Assembly: GCF_026914185.1 (NCBI RefSeq)
Contig: NC_070574.1
Coordinates: 3,810,501 to 3,874,500, forward strand
Length of the DNA stretch: 64,000 nt
Reading direction: 5' to 3'
DNA from: Puccinia triticina
Lineage: Eukaryota > Basidiomycota > Pucciniomycetes > Pucciniales > Pucciniaceae
This document shows, one piece after another, positions 39,793-53,200 of the stretch; positions within the stretch are counted from its first letter, which is position 1; the number at the start of each line of letters is the position of its first letter. The notes under the pieces were generated by a model, which worked only from the letters and a program-made list of their open reading frames with translations, made no database searches and had not been told where the DNA came from. Made by a program: the position numbers and the translations under genes.

Positions 39793-42667
39793 TCAAAGGG
39801 AAGAGAATGTCAAGGACTGTGTGCAAGAGGGTAAAGATGAAAGAGGGACAAACACAGTGGGGTCGATCCAGTTCTGCTGGGATGGATGAGGAGGTGGGTG
39901 GGAGGGAGGCGGATGGGTGGGGGCCGGACGGGGGATGGGGGCGATCGGAGGTGCGTAGTGGGGACGAGCGGAGGTGCGTCTGGTGAGGCAATCGCGGAAG
40001 CAGCGGAAGACCATGAGGAGGAACATGAGGCCGAGGAGGCCGGCGACGATGGCGATCGGGATACTGATGGCGAGGTTGTTTCTGAACCAGGACTCGGCGG
40101 TGTCGGTGATGCTCCCGGCCTTACAGGAGCCGGCGACGCATCTGCCGCCGTACCCGCACTCGCTGCCGTCGACGAAGTTAGTCGCGAGCACGATGCAGTC
40201 CGCCCTTCCCGTGGGGTCCACACATGCGATCTTACAGTCCATCGTCGCTCCCGCCGGGCAAGCCTTCGTGAGCGCGAGCGACGCGCCCTGCGCCTTGCAT
40301 TGCTCGTCCCGACTCGTGCACATGCCCGCGGCGCACTTAAGGCCCATCCCAGAAGGCCCGCAGCCCTTGCCGTTCTCCGCAAACTTGTCGTCCGGACAGT
40401 GGACGTCTTTCCCCGAACAGCGCTCCTCCTCGTCGCACTCCGCGTTCGCCGACGGCCTGCACACCTGTTGAGGGCTCGCAAACTGGCAGTCCGACTGGCA
40501 GCACGGACCATTCAACGGATCACACACCGCCCCCGTCCGGAACTTGCACGTCCGTGGATCGCAGCAGCTCGAGGTCGTGCTCTGCCCCGGATCGCAGTCC
40601 TCGCCCGGCTCCACAATCCCGTTGCCACACTGTTGTAAGGAGATCACTGTCCGTTGGCCCGGCGTCACCAGGCAGGAAGTGTTCACAGTGCTGTGTAATG
40701 TCGTGCATATGTTTCCGATGCTGCAGGGAGAGAAGTTCGTGGTGTTTTTGGTGGCGACGGGTGACATGAGGAAGTTTCCGTTGCTGTTACAGCTAGTTCT
40801 GCTCTGCGGACAACAGGTGTCCGATAGATCGCACCCAGAAGCGCAATCGTGAATAGCTCCAAAACTGTGCCCGAGCAGGAAAGGATCAAAATCTGGGCGG
40901 CTCGGCGAGAGCATGCAAGATAAACACTCAACTTGTGGCCGATTTCATGGGCCATCACTTGCCATTCATTGGTGGTAGCAGCAGTGACACCGGTTCCACT
41001 GGTAACTTGTCCCGTATTGCTGGATTGCGACTGAACCTCGCACAGTTGACCAAGCCAAGCGACGCCGACCTCGCTACCGGACGAACAATCGGTGAGCAGA
41101 TGCCAGAGTCCTGCGCCATCCCCGCCGCCCTTCTTGCCCCTCCAGTCGCTAAAGACGCTTAGACGCCGGTTGAGATCCAATCCGCCGGTTCCAGATCCGG
41201 GACAGCCTACGTTCCACATGGCATCTGCCTTCGGTGTCGCTGGACACTCGGGAGATTGGACGTTCAGCTCAACTACACCAATCGAGATATTGAATGTGCG
41301 TTGGTAGATGGCGGAGACCGAGTTGACGTTGTTCAAGATTGCCATCCGGGCAGCGTCTTGGGTCTTGTACTTTGAGACATACGTGCAATCAGCCGCCACA
41401 CCGATAAACACTACGCGCGAGCCGATGGGGCAGCCGGTCGTGGTGCCGATGGAGTTGATGAAGTTTGAAGAGGTGGTCGTGTTGCCCAGCCAGGTGATAT
41501 CGTTGCCCATTGACTGCCGTCGATGCAGGGTCTTCGTAGTCGAAGGAGGCATGAGTCTCGAGGATTGATTGAAGTTCATGCCTGATGATGGGATGTTGAC
41601 TGATGATCGATAGGTGGGTATCCCCAGCAGGTGATCCAGGAAGCTTGTCATCGAAGCCAAGGAGAATGAACTGGCTGGGTTGAGTTGTATTTGCTGTGAG
41701 GAGCCCAGGGGTTGCGGGGCACGGTAGACGGCATGCTGTGGGTTGGAGTTGAATGCTAGTTGGTCGTGTCCGCAGCTTGCAGAGGGTTGGATGTGATGAT
41801 TTGTTGTTGTTGTTGTTGTTGATGATGATGATGATGATGTGCCCAGGTCGGCCTCCTGCCAGACTATGAGTCCGCCGGTGGGGTGCGCTTCCCAGGGCGT
41901 GGGCTCTGAGTCTGCGTGCGTGCGTAGGCTGCTGAATGAGTCCCACGGCTTGATGTGCCAGAGTTGGTTGTCGTGTTCGAAGGCGCCTTCGAAGATGAGC
42001 TGGTGGAGGTCTTCTTCCGCTTCCATTTCCAAGGTGGCCTGATGGACCAGGATCCGGGCCCAGCCTCTGACGCGCTGGTCTTCGTAGGCTGAGGCCCACT
42101 CGGGCGAGGGGCGGTCGACTGAGGCGTGTTCTTCGTCCCACCAGGAGTGGATGTGGTCTGGGTCGATGGACCATCCCGAGTAAGCCAGCACGTCTCGGCT
42201 GAGCAGCGGGGACTCAGTGGGGGTGGTGCTTGCGGGGTCGGTGGCAGCGTAGATGAGTTTGGCGTTGGGATGGATGAGGTTTTGGGTGGGCCTGAGGGAG
42301 AGAGTGAACCATTGGAGGGGCTGGTCTGGGTCTGCGATGATGGAGGGATTCTGGTGCTGCTGGTGATGGGTGGGGATGGCAAACTTGAGTAGGATGGTGT
42401 CGTCGTACTGGAGCTGGCCTGGGGTTGGGATGGATTGGGAGCGCCTGAGGATTGAGTTGTGGGCTGTTCTCTGGCTTGGAGGGTCGAGCAGCCGGGGCAG
42501 CAGGTGGAGCGAGCCCGCGGCGATGTGACGGACGGTCAGGATGGGCGGAGGGGGACTAGAATGAGCTGTGGAGGGAGGAAGAGTCAGTGTGTGCTTTCAA
42601 TGTGTGGTGAGTTGTGCTGACCATGGAGCAGAGTGGCCAGCTGGAGTAGCAGGAGTGCCACAAGCAT
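39793..42667 (-). CDS. ADAM-type zinc metalloprotease (disintegrin, membrane)
   Basis: Predicted 916-aa type I membrane protease from exons 42667-42622, 42565-40933 and 40864-39793 (2,751 nt, in frame). A signal peptide ([16 protein letters not shown]) is followed by a prodomain ([28 protein letters not shown]). The reprolysin domain ends with the zinc site MAHEIGHNFGAIHDC: three His plus catalytic Glu, all present and restored only by removing intron 2. A cysteine-rich disintegrin domain follows ([42 protein letters not shown]). After more Cys-rich sequence comes one transmembrane helix ([20 protein letters not shown]) and a Pro/His-rich cytosolic tail. Fungal ADAMs of this layout are rare but known; role unclear, probably ectodomain shedding or wall proteolysis. 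A GTT/GAT triplet run at 41807-41840 encodes Thr and Ser tracts. Start has a good ATACAGCCATG context. Confidence 0.92.
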
Positions 42668-43318
42668 GGCTGTATGTGTTGATGGTGAGTATACAGCCTG
42701 GGCAGAGCGAAGGGCTTCGAAGGCGTTGAGGCTGGGTGGGGTTGGGTTGGGTTGGGAAGGAGGCTTTTTTAACTTACTGGACAGCAACCATGCGCACTCC
42801 CGGGCAGCGGGCGGCGGGCGGCGGGCAGTGCCAAGAACAAGGAGTGATCAAAATCAACGGCTCATCAGCCGGCTTATGTAAGCAGCATGGGCAGTGCAAC
42901 ACCACAACACTCATCAACTTCACAGCTGCAGCCGAGGGCTCATTTCATCACCGCACGGATATTCGTTTGTTCTCGGCCGAGTGGTGAGAGAGGGGCGGCC
43001 TGGCTCAGAGAGCCTCCCTCTCCGATCTGTAGACAACCCAAGCGGCAGATAAATAACTCTCATCAAAAGAACTTTGGCCGTGCACACTTCCTAATACAAA
43101 AAGAAGAGAATTTGCTTCATGGGCTTCGCAGAGACGGCCAGGAGCCCGGTGGGATGCGCTCGGCGCCCAGTCGTGGTGCTGCGCGGCGCGGCCCACACAC
43201 CTTTTCAGTTCTTCCTTCCTGGCCACACACTCACACACCGCCTCTTCGCAACTTCCGACAATCAATCCCGTTGGCCCAACTCGACTCGCCAGACGACGAT
43301 CGATCCAGTTGCCCGAGC
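42668..43318. promoter_or_regulatory. Divergent promoter region, ADAM and RPC10
   Basis: 651 bp between the ADAM start (minus) and the RPC10 start (plus). Contains GC-rich tracts (GGGCAGCGGGCGGCGGGCGG near 42805) and a CACACACTCACACAC run near 43215. No specific factor site can be named. Confidence 0.4.
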
Positions 43319-44060
43319 ATGATCTTGTAACAACCCGTATTCCAACTCTCTTATCTTCCTATCTGGGGATGGTGACTCGCAATGAGCTGAATTGACCGAC
43401 CTTGCTTGCCGTGGGTTCTCTGCTTTTTTCTTCCCCTCCATTCTCATCTGGAAACGCTCTCTTCGAAGCTGTCCAACCTGTTCTAACATGCTCGTTGTAA
43501 GTCGAGCGACCGGCGAAAACAAATTCGAATGCACAACGTGCCCCTACGAATATCCGATCTACCGTAACGTCAGTGGCTTCCAAGCATCCTCTGCAACTCA
43601 CTGTCTCCATCCCACGCTGAATTGCTTGCATACATCTCCATCCCAACCGTAGTACACTGATCGCACCGTTCTGACTCGCAAGGAAGCGGACGACGTCTTG
43701 GGGGGCGAGGACGCATGGAAAAATGTGGACCAAACCGAAGGTCTGGTCCGAGTCTCTCTTTTTTTTTCAGCCTCTATAACCCCTCCGTCGCACCTGGAGA
43801 GCCGCAGTTGACGATGCGTTTGTTCTTTGTTTAGCTCAATGCCCCAAGTGCGAAAACAACCGGGCGTTTTACATGCAACTGCAGATTCGTAGTGCAGATG
43901 AACCAATGACGACGTTTTACAGGTAAGCAGCTCGCCGTATTCTTTTCAGAAGCACAAACAGAAATGACTTACCGGGTAGGACTGCTTTGAATTCATCTCC
44001 ATTCCATGGTCTGATAGGTGTACAGTACTGCAATGCTCAGCACAGTGGAGAGACCAGTGA
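43319..44060 (+). CDS. RPC11: RNA polymerase III subunit RPC10 (Rpc11/POLR3K)
   Basis: Predicted 108 aa, exactly the usual family length, from exons 43319-43326, 43469-43568, 43653-43740, 43835-43922 and 44018-44060 (327 nt, in frame). This TFIIS-like subunit gives Pol III its RNA-cleavage activity and is needed for termination and reinitiation on tRNA and 5S genes. The N-terminal zinc ribbon is MIFCPTCSNML with FECTTCPYEYPI. A linker follows (LTRKEADDVLGGEDAWKNVDQ). The C-terminal ribbon is AQCPKCENNRAFYMQLQ and the catalytic hairpin RSADEPMTTFYRC, with the conserved Asp-Glu pair intact, ending CSAQWRDQ. The first exon is only 8 nt (ATGATCTT); splicing restores the Phe codon before CPTC. Confidence 0.95.
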
Positions 44061-46800
44061 CAACCCTACAACATGTCTTTCCAATGCTTCTTGCTTGCAA
44101 GTTGGTGTTCTTCAGAGACCACAAACAAAGAACTCAAACTATACATTGAGTCTGCAGAATCCATCGACAGGATTTGCACTGTCTGTCTGCATTAGCTTGA
44201 TACCACTGCCAGAGGTCAATCATGTGAATCAAAGGCGCTGCAAACAATTCAGCCTTGTGAATCCTTGGGCGGACCCTGCCTGACCCTACATAGTGAGTGT
44301 GCAGGTCCCTCGAAACCCCCGAAGGAAGCGGGTAACCTTATTTAATTTTTGTTTTCAATTGGCACCAAATTGGTATGAATGGGCTTTGAAACCCAATAGG
44401 GTACGAGCCAAACATGCCATAAACGTATGAATGTCTGCTGAAATTCAGCTAAATCTGCTAAAACCCGCAGGCCTCTGCTTGTCATCCGGGTTTTTTGGTT
44501 CCCTGGGGTGGGGGGATTTTGGCCCAACCATAGTCACAAAAATGTATGAATCAGCCCTCAAAACATTCCCCAGTGCCCCCTGGTGTAATAATCTTGCCAG
44601 AATCTTAGAATTTTGGTCACCCACGGGCCACCTCCATCGGGGGTATCCAGGGTCCTGAGTGTGCATATCAAAAACAAAATGAATAACCTGAAGTTTTGAA
44701 AAAGTATGTAAACAGAAATGGATGGTGATAGAAATATTTAAGGGGGCCAAAAAATGTAGGCAACATGCTGGAGTTTTCAGTCTGGGGGCTGAGCTACATA
44801 GACTAACTATGTATTCAGAAAGCTCCTAGCCACAGGGACTTTCTGCAGCTGCAAAAAAAGTGTTGTGAAACCTCCTGCCAACCTCTGCACCCCAGTTCAA
44901 ACTTTGCACATACTTCCAGGTGTCCAAGGATTCAGCTGTGGCGCATGCTGCTTTTCGGCCAGATTTGGTCCACATAGCTGGCAGGTTGGATGATCACATT
45001 GGGCCAGCTTTGTTTCCTTTTGTAAGCACATATTCCCTCCACCCTTCCAGTTACTCAATCATGAGTATGCCAGTTGAAAAAATACAATTTACATCAGTAA
45101 CATTTTGGAAAAATGTTTTTTTGCTAGAGGTTAGATGAGATGGTCCAGTACTGGGGTCCTTCTAGGGTTGTCATGGCAGGTACCTGGGCCATTTAGCTTC
45201 AACCTGCTTCCAAGTGCTTGTGAACAAAAAACATCAATTTGTAACATTTTAATCTCATCAAGTATCACTTGGACTCAAAGAAGACACTCAGCTAACTATC
45301 TTGGAAGGCACACATACAAGCACAAAATTCAGATGTTGCAGGTATTTGGCTTCTGTAATCTCACTTGCGCCAGCCATGCAGTTATATGAGTGTCTTCCTC
45401 AAGGGCAAGTGGTACTTGATGGACTGAATTTATCACATATTGATTTTACTTACTCACAAGTACTTGAAGCAGCTTGAAGGCAAATGAAACAGGTACCTGC
45501 CATCACATCTCTAGGTCCTCCCCACCCTCCACTCGTCACTGAAGCTCTCAGCTTGATTCTCTACTCCATATACAGTCACAACCCACTGCAACATAAACAT
45601 TATATCTAATCAGATCTGTACTAGCTCAGACAGGGCTGGCCATTGGGGTACAGTACAAGGGTGAGGGATTTGAAATCTCTGAAGTTCAAAGTGTTATCAA
45701 ATGGATTAGACTAGATTGTATGTGTGGAATCTAGATCACTTTGAGATAGGGCCCTCCAGGCTAGCTGAATTGATGCCCCCAGAATGTTCTCTGAGTAGGT
45801 AAATTCCCTCCACCATTGTTGAGGCTATGTAGTCAAAACACCTTGAAGTGTATCCCATGTCACACAGAATACCTCACCAGGCGCAGGCCTTATGTCTTCT
45901 ATTGGCTCCCTGCCCCAGCTGCATCAGGGAATAAGACTTCACAGCTCAACATTACTAGTTACAGCTACATATTACTACTAATACTATCATCGTCAACATA
46001 TCACAACCAGGGCATAATGGCCACTGGCAGTGTGCTGCACTCTGTTCCAATCCAGGGTTGAAGCATATTATAACTGACCCCAAACTCTTCATCCCTCACA
46101 GAGCCTGATCAACAATGTTCATTAAAAATTATTAGCTTTCAGATCAATTCTTGTTTGATTATAACCAAATATCTGGTCCAGTATGAGAAGATAATTGGAC
46201 TATTTTTAGCAGGTTTAGCTGGGGCTTGGAGCAGTAGACACAGGATCAGATAAGCTGGAATACTTTCAATTACGTGACACGTGATGGTGAATAGGAGTAA
46301 GAATAATCTCCTTCTTAAGAGAGCATGAATGACTGTCCTAGTTATGTACTCACACTGACACATCTGCCCAGCTGGAAACTGTTCCTTCTCTAGTGACCGT
46401 GAGAAACATGTTATGGGAACATTGTACCTCAGATTGGGCCCCGAAAAAAAATGCCCCAATCATTCTCAAAACCAAGACCTTATGTACATCAGCCAGAGAG
46501 CACACAAGGAACAATGGCAACGCCAAGGGAGAAATTATTTAGTCCCAGAGTCAGATCGCTTGCTCTCATATTGATTAGCCCAGAAGCGATGTGAAAAGCT
46601 GCCTGGTGTTTTGAGATTCGAAGTGTTGTTGTGTGCAAAGCTTAGCCCCTCGTGCTCACGGGTTCGATGTCTTTCGATGGCTGGTTGAAGATGATGACGA
46701 GTCGGGTTGTATGTGGTTGCATATGAAGAGTGATTGGTTTTATCTGAAGTCCAAAACGCCTTGAGGGTGATGACGGGCAGTAATCGGGTTTAAGACGCTG
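44061..46800. other. Repeat-rich intergenic stretch
   Basis: 2.7 kb without a recognisable gene. Short frames lack family hallmarks. I see no tRNA: one GGGTTCGATG word near 46660 resembles a B box but lacks a foldable cloverleaf around it. No clear element boundaries. Confidence 0.45.
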
Positions 46801-46814
46801 TGGTCTGATTGGTT

Positions 46815-47234
46815 TATGCCCGGTTTTCTCGCCCCCCTCCCCTCTCCCGCTCTCCTGCCTCCCTGTCTCTGCGCTTCTCCATATCCGGCCTGGCTGTTTT
46901 CCATCGCACTTCTTCTCCAGACAAGCTTGAACTCCCCCAGCCCAAGCTGCCCTCCGATCATTGTCCTGTCCTCTCCAACCCTTTCATCGTTTGCATTTAA
47001 TCGATCGACCCTTCCCTCCAACTCGGTATTGCCTCTGCTACCTCCAATCATCCTGTTCAAGTCTGTTCAACTTACCCTTCTCCCACTCCCCTCTACCTGT
47101 CCGTATTCAGACCTCTCTCCGATCGATCTCCTTGGCTCATTGGTCCGACCCCTCTCAGCTCCCGAATCACTCCCCCGCCCTCTCTCTCACTCTAGCCCCC
47201 GTCCCCATCCGCCTCCGTTTCATCCGAAGCCACC
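46815..47234 (+). promoter_or_regulatory. Pyrimidine-rich leader of the TOM1-like gene
   Basis: About 420 bp immediately upstream of the start codon are strongly C/T-biased on the plus strand (for example CCCCCCTCCCCTCTCCCGCT at its start). CT-rich blocks near start sites are common in highly used fungal promoters and 5'-UTRs. The transcription start is not visible. Confidence 0.5.
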
Positions 47235-50200
47235 ATGACCCGGATCAAGCGGAGTTGGAAGAAGGCGCCCGAAACGGTCAGTCGCGTTCTTGTCAGAGTA
47301 TGCAGGATAAGGAAATGGCATTGATAATCCGGCTCTCCTCGATAACAGAATCCGAAGGTGGTCGTGCTCATCAAGGAATTTTCTCAACTTCCCGATCACG
47401 AGCTCATCACTGCCCTCGAAGATGCCATCAAGACCGGATGGCAATACCCTCGATCGGATCTCATGTTCTGGATCCCCGTTCTGAATCGGTTTGACGGATA
47501 CCTGGAAGCGACGATCAAGGAGTATGATCTGCGAGGACCAGGAAGCAAGAAAGAGAAAGATTCGGATGGTAAAGAGATCAAGGAAATCGATTCCAACCGG
47601 ATAGGCGTCCAGGTCAACGATTTTGCCCCGATCACTAAACGGATGACCCTCGCCATCTTTGGATTCATCAAGCTACTGCTCGAGAACTGCACCAATCGAA
47701 AGCTGTTCTCATCTTACGACGTTTGTCCCCTTTCCTTGCATGCTTCGATCCCAGCTCTGCTTCCCCAGCATTGTAACTGACTTCTCTTCCTCCCTTTCGG
47801 TTTTCTAACTATAGCGTCTCAACGACTTTCTCCTCACTACCGACACGGACGTGCTTCTGGCCAATCTCCGTCTGATCCTTCGCTCGGCCCAACAGTGGAG
47901 CGTCCAACATCAAGACATGAACGGTGGTTTTGGGATCTCTCACTCGCGACTGCTCGACCTGCTCCAGAGTTGGTCGTCGATCAGCGGAACAGACATAACT
48001 GGTCTCAGCTTGGTCGACCTCGTCCAACACACCCTTTCCGCCTCCTCTCAGTCGGAGGATGCCAACATGGACATCAATTCCGCTCCAACCAACCCACCCC
48101 GCAACGCTCCCGAAGTTACCTTTCTCTTTTATCGCAAGGTTGACCTGAAGCCGACCACACAGCCTGCCATTGACACCAAGCCGGCCGTAGACGAAAAAGG
48201 CAAGGGAAAGGAAGTGATGCCGGGCCCATCCACCACTTCCTCCATCCAACCCTCAAGCTCCTCAACCCAACTGGCTCATACTCCAACTACCCCAACCCCC
48301 AAAGGCCGGTCGAAAGACAAATCCGTCGCTTCCCAGACCTCCCCCACCCAACCCCTTGCTCCAGTCGAGGGATTAGCCACTATCCACGTTTCGCCTGACA
48401 CCCTGGCCTCTGGTAGGCGGCCCCAGGATATCTTGGCTGATCTCATTGAACAACATCAGCTACCGATTGATTGTCGATTCAAGCTCTTCCACCGGATCCG
48501 GATCGCGATGGCCCTCAGAAACTCTCTGGACGTTCGGCGATTCGCCGTCGTACGACTGTTGGCCCTGGCGATCTATACCCACACGACCGACGAAACGACA
48601 GCTGTTTCAAAATTGTTCATCTATGAGCCCGGTCTGATATCCCAACTCAGCGAGCTTATCAATCTGGAAATCGGTGGTGACGGTCTCGGTGGCGACATTC
48701 AGGCCGCCGCCTTCTACGCATTGGAAGGTATTTCCCGATATCGAGGCAAGATTGCTGAGGTTGCCGGTGCAGTTGGTGTTTCTGTTAGTCACGGTACCTT
48801 GATGCAGGTAGTGCGCAAGATGGCGAAGGAGCTCGAGCGCGAGCGAGCGGCTTGTAAAGACGAGTTCATCGATTCCCTATTTTGCTTCCTGAGCTGTCTC
48901 CAGCTTAGTGTGTACGCTGGCTCTCTCCTCGTTGGGGCCGGTGTGGTACCTGTACTCGTTGATATCTGTAAGAACTCTCATCCCAATCAGATCGGAACCG
49001 TGATCCGAGCCGTTACCAATCTGGATGGGCTACTCTATGGGTTCACTTCGGCATTTGCCCTGTTCAACGGGGTCGACGGGCTCAAGGTGTTCGTTAATCG
49101 AATCAAGGAAGAGGTCGACAAAGCGATTGCCGAGCACCCTATCGACGTCACTTCATCATCCAAACCGTCTGAGTTGCTCATCGGGATGCTCTCGCACTCC
49201 TCTGCCGGCCTTCTCAAGGCTCTCTTCCGCTCGATCCAGCGCTTGCTTACTTCGGCTGGAACTTTGGAAAGCGTTCGCAACTTGACGGAGACCCAACTGC
49301 CTCAGTCCATCAAGCTGATCATCCAAAACAAGGCAGTATTCGGTTATCAAATCTATTCCCTGGCCATCAACATGATGTCCACGTTGATTCACAGCGAGCC
49401 GACCTCGTTGGTTATTCTTCAAGAAGCAGGCTTGCCTGAAGCCCTGTACGATGCAATTGACAGTGGTATCGAACCGGCATTCGACGTGATTGCCGCTATA
49501 CCATCCGCTCTCGGCGCCCTCTGCCTAAACGAGGTAGGCCTACAGCAGTTGAACGACCGTCAAGCGATCCCGGCCATCTTCTCGGTGTTCACGTCTGAAA
49601 GGCATGCCCGTATTCTAAGAGACAGGGACCACGCCTCCGTTGTTGGAAGTACTATCGACGAGTTGATCCGACATCAACCCTCGCTGAAAAAGACGGTCCT
49701 GGATTCCACCTTGACTTTCTTGAACGAAATCGATCGCATTGGAAACGCCGTCAATATCAACACGAGTCAATTGGCAAATGTCCAATTGAAGCCTTGTCCT
49801 GAGGAAAGTTCACAAGCTGCAATCGAAGGCCCCTCATCGTCCGTTGCGCCAGCTCCCGCCGAGAACAACTCTCAGGATGTGGTCATGAATGACAATCCAA
49901 GTGCACCTGCCCCAGCCACTACTCTGTTCCAGTCGGCGACCGCTAGTGTTAGCAAAAAAGACAAAGAAAAGGACGAAAAAGATCATTACGCCAACAACCT
50001 TGTGCTTCTCTTGATTGACGTCGCCTGTAGGGTAAGCCAACTGCCATTTTTTTATATCATTCCCGAGTAACTCACACTGCAAACCCTTACCACTTTCTTT
50101 GCAGTTGCTCGAATCGATGCTACAGAACGTGGCGCATTGCCAAGATTTTATTACCTTGGGCGCCTTGGACAAGCTATTGGGCCTACTCCGACTGCCTTCA

Positions 50201-53200
50201 ATTCCCTACGATTTTGCCACTACACCGGCCGCCGAGGCGTTTAGCTCAACCATCAGGGTTGTTACCGAAACCTTACCCCGCGAAACACTCACGGTTGTGA
50301 TGAAGCAACTCCGATCCGACCTGATGGAAATCAAACCGTTCTGGCAAACCCTTCGGCCGGAGTCGGAAATGCTGAAAATGGTCTCAACTACTCGTAAGTT
50401 CGCATCTCGTCCACGTCATCTTTGCCACTCGTCATTCCTATAGCTAATAATGTGTTGCCACTTTTCTTGCTGCTTTAGCTGCTGATGTCGACGGCCATAA
50501 TCATATTTTCCGTCGTCTGATTTCGATCCAAGCCTACATATCGTTTTTGAGCGACATCTGCGTCGCGAGTGGCTACTCTCACACCCGAACCGCCGCCGGA
50601 ATCCTTGGAGTGTTCAACAATTCCGAAGAGTCCGACACGGTGACGATCTTGGGTGCCCTGCAGCGCGTGGTCTTCTGGGAGCACATTTTGATCAAGGCGT
50701 TTGCGCCGAAGCCTTGGTCCGATGGGACTACACCTGCTGCCGGCTTGACCGCGACAACCGCCCCAATCCCGTCATCGTCATCAGGCACTGTATCCATTCC
50801 GGTCCTTCCTTCGATCGGTGACCAGAGCCAGATCAGTTCTGTGACGACCATCCGAAGTGAGTTTATTCCGCTCTATTTTGGCAAGAGAATCACACATTTA
50901 CTGATACTTGTTTGCTTTCCTTCTTAGCCAATGCCATCTCGAATACCGAAGCTGTCTCAATGACATCCGCTGGACGCGCCGACTCTGTCACTGGAAAGGC
51001 GACTGAAACTGCTGGGACTCCTGCCACTGAATCATCCATTGAGAATGCCAAAGCCTTACGGTCGATCGCAGCCTCAATTTCACAATCACTCAACCCGTTC
51101 TTCTCAGGTAAGCATCCTGCATGACCTGTGCATGTCCGACGATTTCTTGCTAATGTTCATTTCCTTATTTTTAGCTATCATCAAGTTGCTATCCTCTCGC
51201 CGAGTCACAGACGAGGCGTTAAAAAAACAAGCTCTCTACACGGCGAATTTACTCGCACAAGTTTTGACAGGGCACTTAGTATGGCCGGGTGCAGGTAAGA
51301 ATATTTCTGACATGTATTTTTTTTGTCTATTGTTTGCTCATAGGGTCGTTTTTTTTTTTTTTTGATCTCCGCTAGAGGATCCGTTCTCAAACTTCGCATA
51401 CCTCACCGTCTGCCTGAATACGGCATCTCAGTTGCTCACTGAGGAAAGAGGAAGCCGCTCAACCCTGAACAGCTTAATCTTATCACCCTTCCACGACAGC
51501 GGCGGGTTGCAGACCATTCTTTCGCTATTCAACCGCTACGTTGACCAAACCGACTCGCTCTCGAAGGAAGGAAACCGCACGCCAGCTCAGAACGTCTTAC
51601 TGGTCCATCTGTACGGTGGCTTGAAGGTCGCCCTCGATTTACTGCAGACCCTTTGCTCATCAACTGCGCTATTGGAGTCCCCTCATACCGTTTTGCTGCA
51701 AAGCTGGAAGGATCTGGTCGACCCCCCATTTGATGCTCCCGGATTGCTGATCTCGATGCGTGCGAGGATCTTGGCTGACATTCAACGTCTGTGGCGCGCC
51801 GACTGGTTGAATACTGCGCCCCCCAACGTTGTCCGCGGAGTTGTAAAGATTTTGCTCGACATCATCAAGGCCGATGGCGAGGCTTCTCCAGAACCAACTC
51901 CGGTTGGCCCTTTTACCACCGTTGGAAACTTGATGGGCACCACCAACACCTCTTTAGACCGAATCACGGGGGCATTGAGCGGAGGATTAGGAGGTGTGAC
52001 AGGTTCTAGCTACCTCGCATCTTACGCGCTCTCAGGTGGACGTCCACCCGCTGTACCGGACGAGGGAAGAATCGCTAGCCTGGTAGACATGGGATTCCCA
52101 CGTTCTGCTTGCGAAACTGCCCTGGCGAGAACTCATAACAACCTCAACTTGGCAACCGAGTTCCTACTTGCCTCGCCTGTCTTAGTTCAACGTGCCCGAG
52201 ATGAGGAAGCAGCACCTGCACCCGCAGCAGCGGCAGTTGCCGCCGCCCCGCCATCGACATCTGCAGACCAACCTGGGGCAAACGAAGAGCAAACCGCCCC
52301 GGAAGCAAGCACCCAAACGGCGGACGTAGCTGACAGCTCACCAAACGAACTTGTGGCTATTGCTGATGAGGTGATGACCACCCCGCGATTAGGTTCTGCC
52401 ACCTCTCCACCCCTGTCCCCAGTCCTGCCGATCCCACCTGCTGAGCGCGAATTAGCCTCCGACAATCATGATGTTCCGATGGTCGAGGCCTCGGCTGAAG
52501 ATTCAGGGACCGCAGATCCTCAAGGGAGCACGGAGAACTGCAGCTTTTCTGGCGACGACGGACACACGACACCCAGAATCCCATCAGCCGAAGTGAGCGA
52601 TCCAGCCAGCAGCAAGACTTCTAAACTCGACGAAGTTCGGGCTCAGATGAAGACTGCCCTGAGCGAACTCCGAGATCCACTGCGAGCAATGTTTCTCAAG
52701 CGCAGCTTGATCCTGGCCGAGTCGTACGATGAATTGGCGTTTGATTTGAAAACGGCCTTCAAAGCATTCGAAAAGAAATCGATGGCCAACGATAACAAGA
52801 CCTTCGATGGGATTGCCACGTTACTCAGCGAGCTCGAATCTTTCTCACCGTCATCCGACCCATCCAGTGAAGACTCGTCGCGCAACAACGTCCCAGCTAT
52901 CTCGGTCCGCTTAAGAATGCTCGCCCTTCTGGCCAATGACTCGTCCTTCGAAGCGTCCCTGCATCGCAATGCAAACACGTTGTTGAGGACTATTGTAGCA
53001 TTACTCCGTAATGCTACTGGCTTGATGAAGGAGTCCCTCGAAGTAACAGAGATTCCTAAATGGCTTGCCTCCTCGCTTTTGATTGTCGAGGCCATCTTAG
53101 CTTACGCCAAGGACAAGCCGGCTTCCGAAGTTGAACTCACCAAGCCTGCTGCTGAGGAGCTGGATGAAAACGACGAAGACGATGATGAGGACGAAGATGT

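Noticed and set aside
39810..40511. Long Arg/Ser/Ala-rich minus-strand frame of 233 codons
   Set aside because: It is an overlapping frame inside the cysteine-rich ADAM exon; the ADAM frame has clear domain hallmarks.
39886..40638. 250-codon plus-strand frame
   Set aside because: Antisense to the ADAM gene in a GC-rich stretch; no family hallmark, Arg/Ala-biased as expected for a shadow frame.
40861..40933. Apparent loss of the third zinc His in the ADAM protease
   Set aside because: The unspliced reading [11 protein letters not shown] is intron sequence; removing the 68-nt intron restores HEIGHNFGAIHD.
46650..46680. GGGTTCGATG word resembling a tRNA B box
   Set aside because: No matching A box at the right distance and no foldable acceptor, anticodon or D arms around it.
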